Shown here: positions 13,639-13,674 of the stretch, piece after piece | How the letters are laid out: each line of letters opens with the position of its first letter | Numbering within the stretch: position 1 is the stretch's first letter | Assembly: GCA_025359005.1 (NCBI GenBank) | Contig: JANYHP010000068.1 | Span: 1-13,674 of the forward strand | From: Hyphomicrobiaceae bacterium | Lineage (GTDB): Bacteria; Pseudomonadota; Alphaproteobacteria; Rhizobiales; Hyphomicrobiaceae | Direction of reading: 5' to 3' | DNA: 13,674 nt | Notes under the pieces: generated by a model | Told to the model about the DNA's origin: nothing | Seen by the model: only the letters and a program-made list of their open reading frames with translations | The model's database searches: none | Position numbers and translations under genes: made by a program

Positions 13639-13674
13639 ATGTCCCAAGTCCTCGCAAAGCCGGAGAAAACGGTC
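13639..13674 (+). CDS. Start of an unidentified gene (cut by window edge)
   Basis: Twelve codons (MSQVLAKPEKTV) run off the window. The start is well supported by GGAGG at 13629-13633, five bases upstream of the ATG, which is one of the best ribosome sites in the window. Too little protein is visible to name a family. Given the neighbourhood, another mobile-element gene is possible. Confidence 0.5.
   Translation, partial: MSQVLAKPEKTV

Overview
The window looks like chromosomal DNA of a GC-rich alphaproteobacterium, probably Rhizobiales. This is inferred from base composition, codon bias, the gene families and the insertion-sequence types; no marker gene settles it. It falls into a catabolic cluster on the left (1..8794) and a zone of mobile-element debris with a toxin-antitoxin module on the right (8795..13674).

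Left half: six genes run on the minus strand as one tight transcription unit. From the upstream end they are a fumarylacetoacetate-hydrolase-family enzyme (6404..7267), an FAD-dependent aromatic hydroxylase (4745..6394), and a complete ABC importer. The importer has a Tat-type periplasmic binding protein (3586..4710), an ATPase (2459..3544) and a fused double-module permease (729..2462). An SDR dehydrogenase follows and runs off the left edge (1..729). The last three genes are joined by ATGA/TGATG stop-start overlaps. Divergent from the unit is a two-gene operon, a GntR/FCD regulator (7395..8225) overlapping a VOC-fold extradiol-type dioxygenase (8222..8794). The 127-bp divergent spacer holds an AT-rich segment with an imperfect palindrome, a candidate operator. 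Together they suggest uptake of an aromatic or related organic compound, hydroxylation, ring cleavage, and hydrolysis of the cleavage product, under a ligand-responsive GntR regulator. The substrate cannot be read from the sequence.

Right half: after the dioxygenase lies a decayed IS4-family transposase (8862..10110, minus; two internal stops and two frameshifts). It abuts the last ~50 codons of an IS21-type istB (10131..10287, plus) and that element's right end with four tandem terminal repeats (10316..10407). Beyond it is a short relic of a CaiB/BaiF CoA-transferase gene (10505..10633, minus). An intact hipBA module follows (10630..12320, minus). Three 16-bp palindromic operators spaced exactly 27 bp apart lie over its promoter and 5' end.

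From 12387 to 13182 no gene is convincing; the stretch holds short tandem duplications and a GC-rich segment with inverted repeats. A small two-helix membrane protein (13183..13551) and the first 12 codons of a further gene (13639..) close the window.
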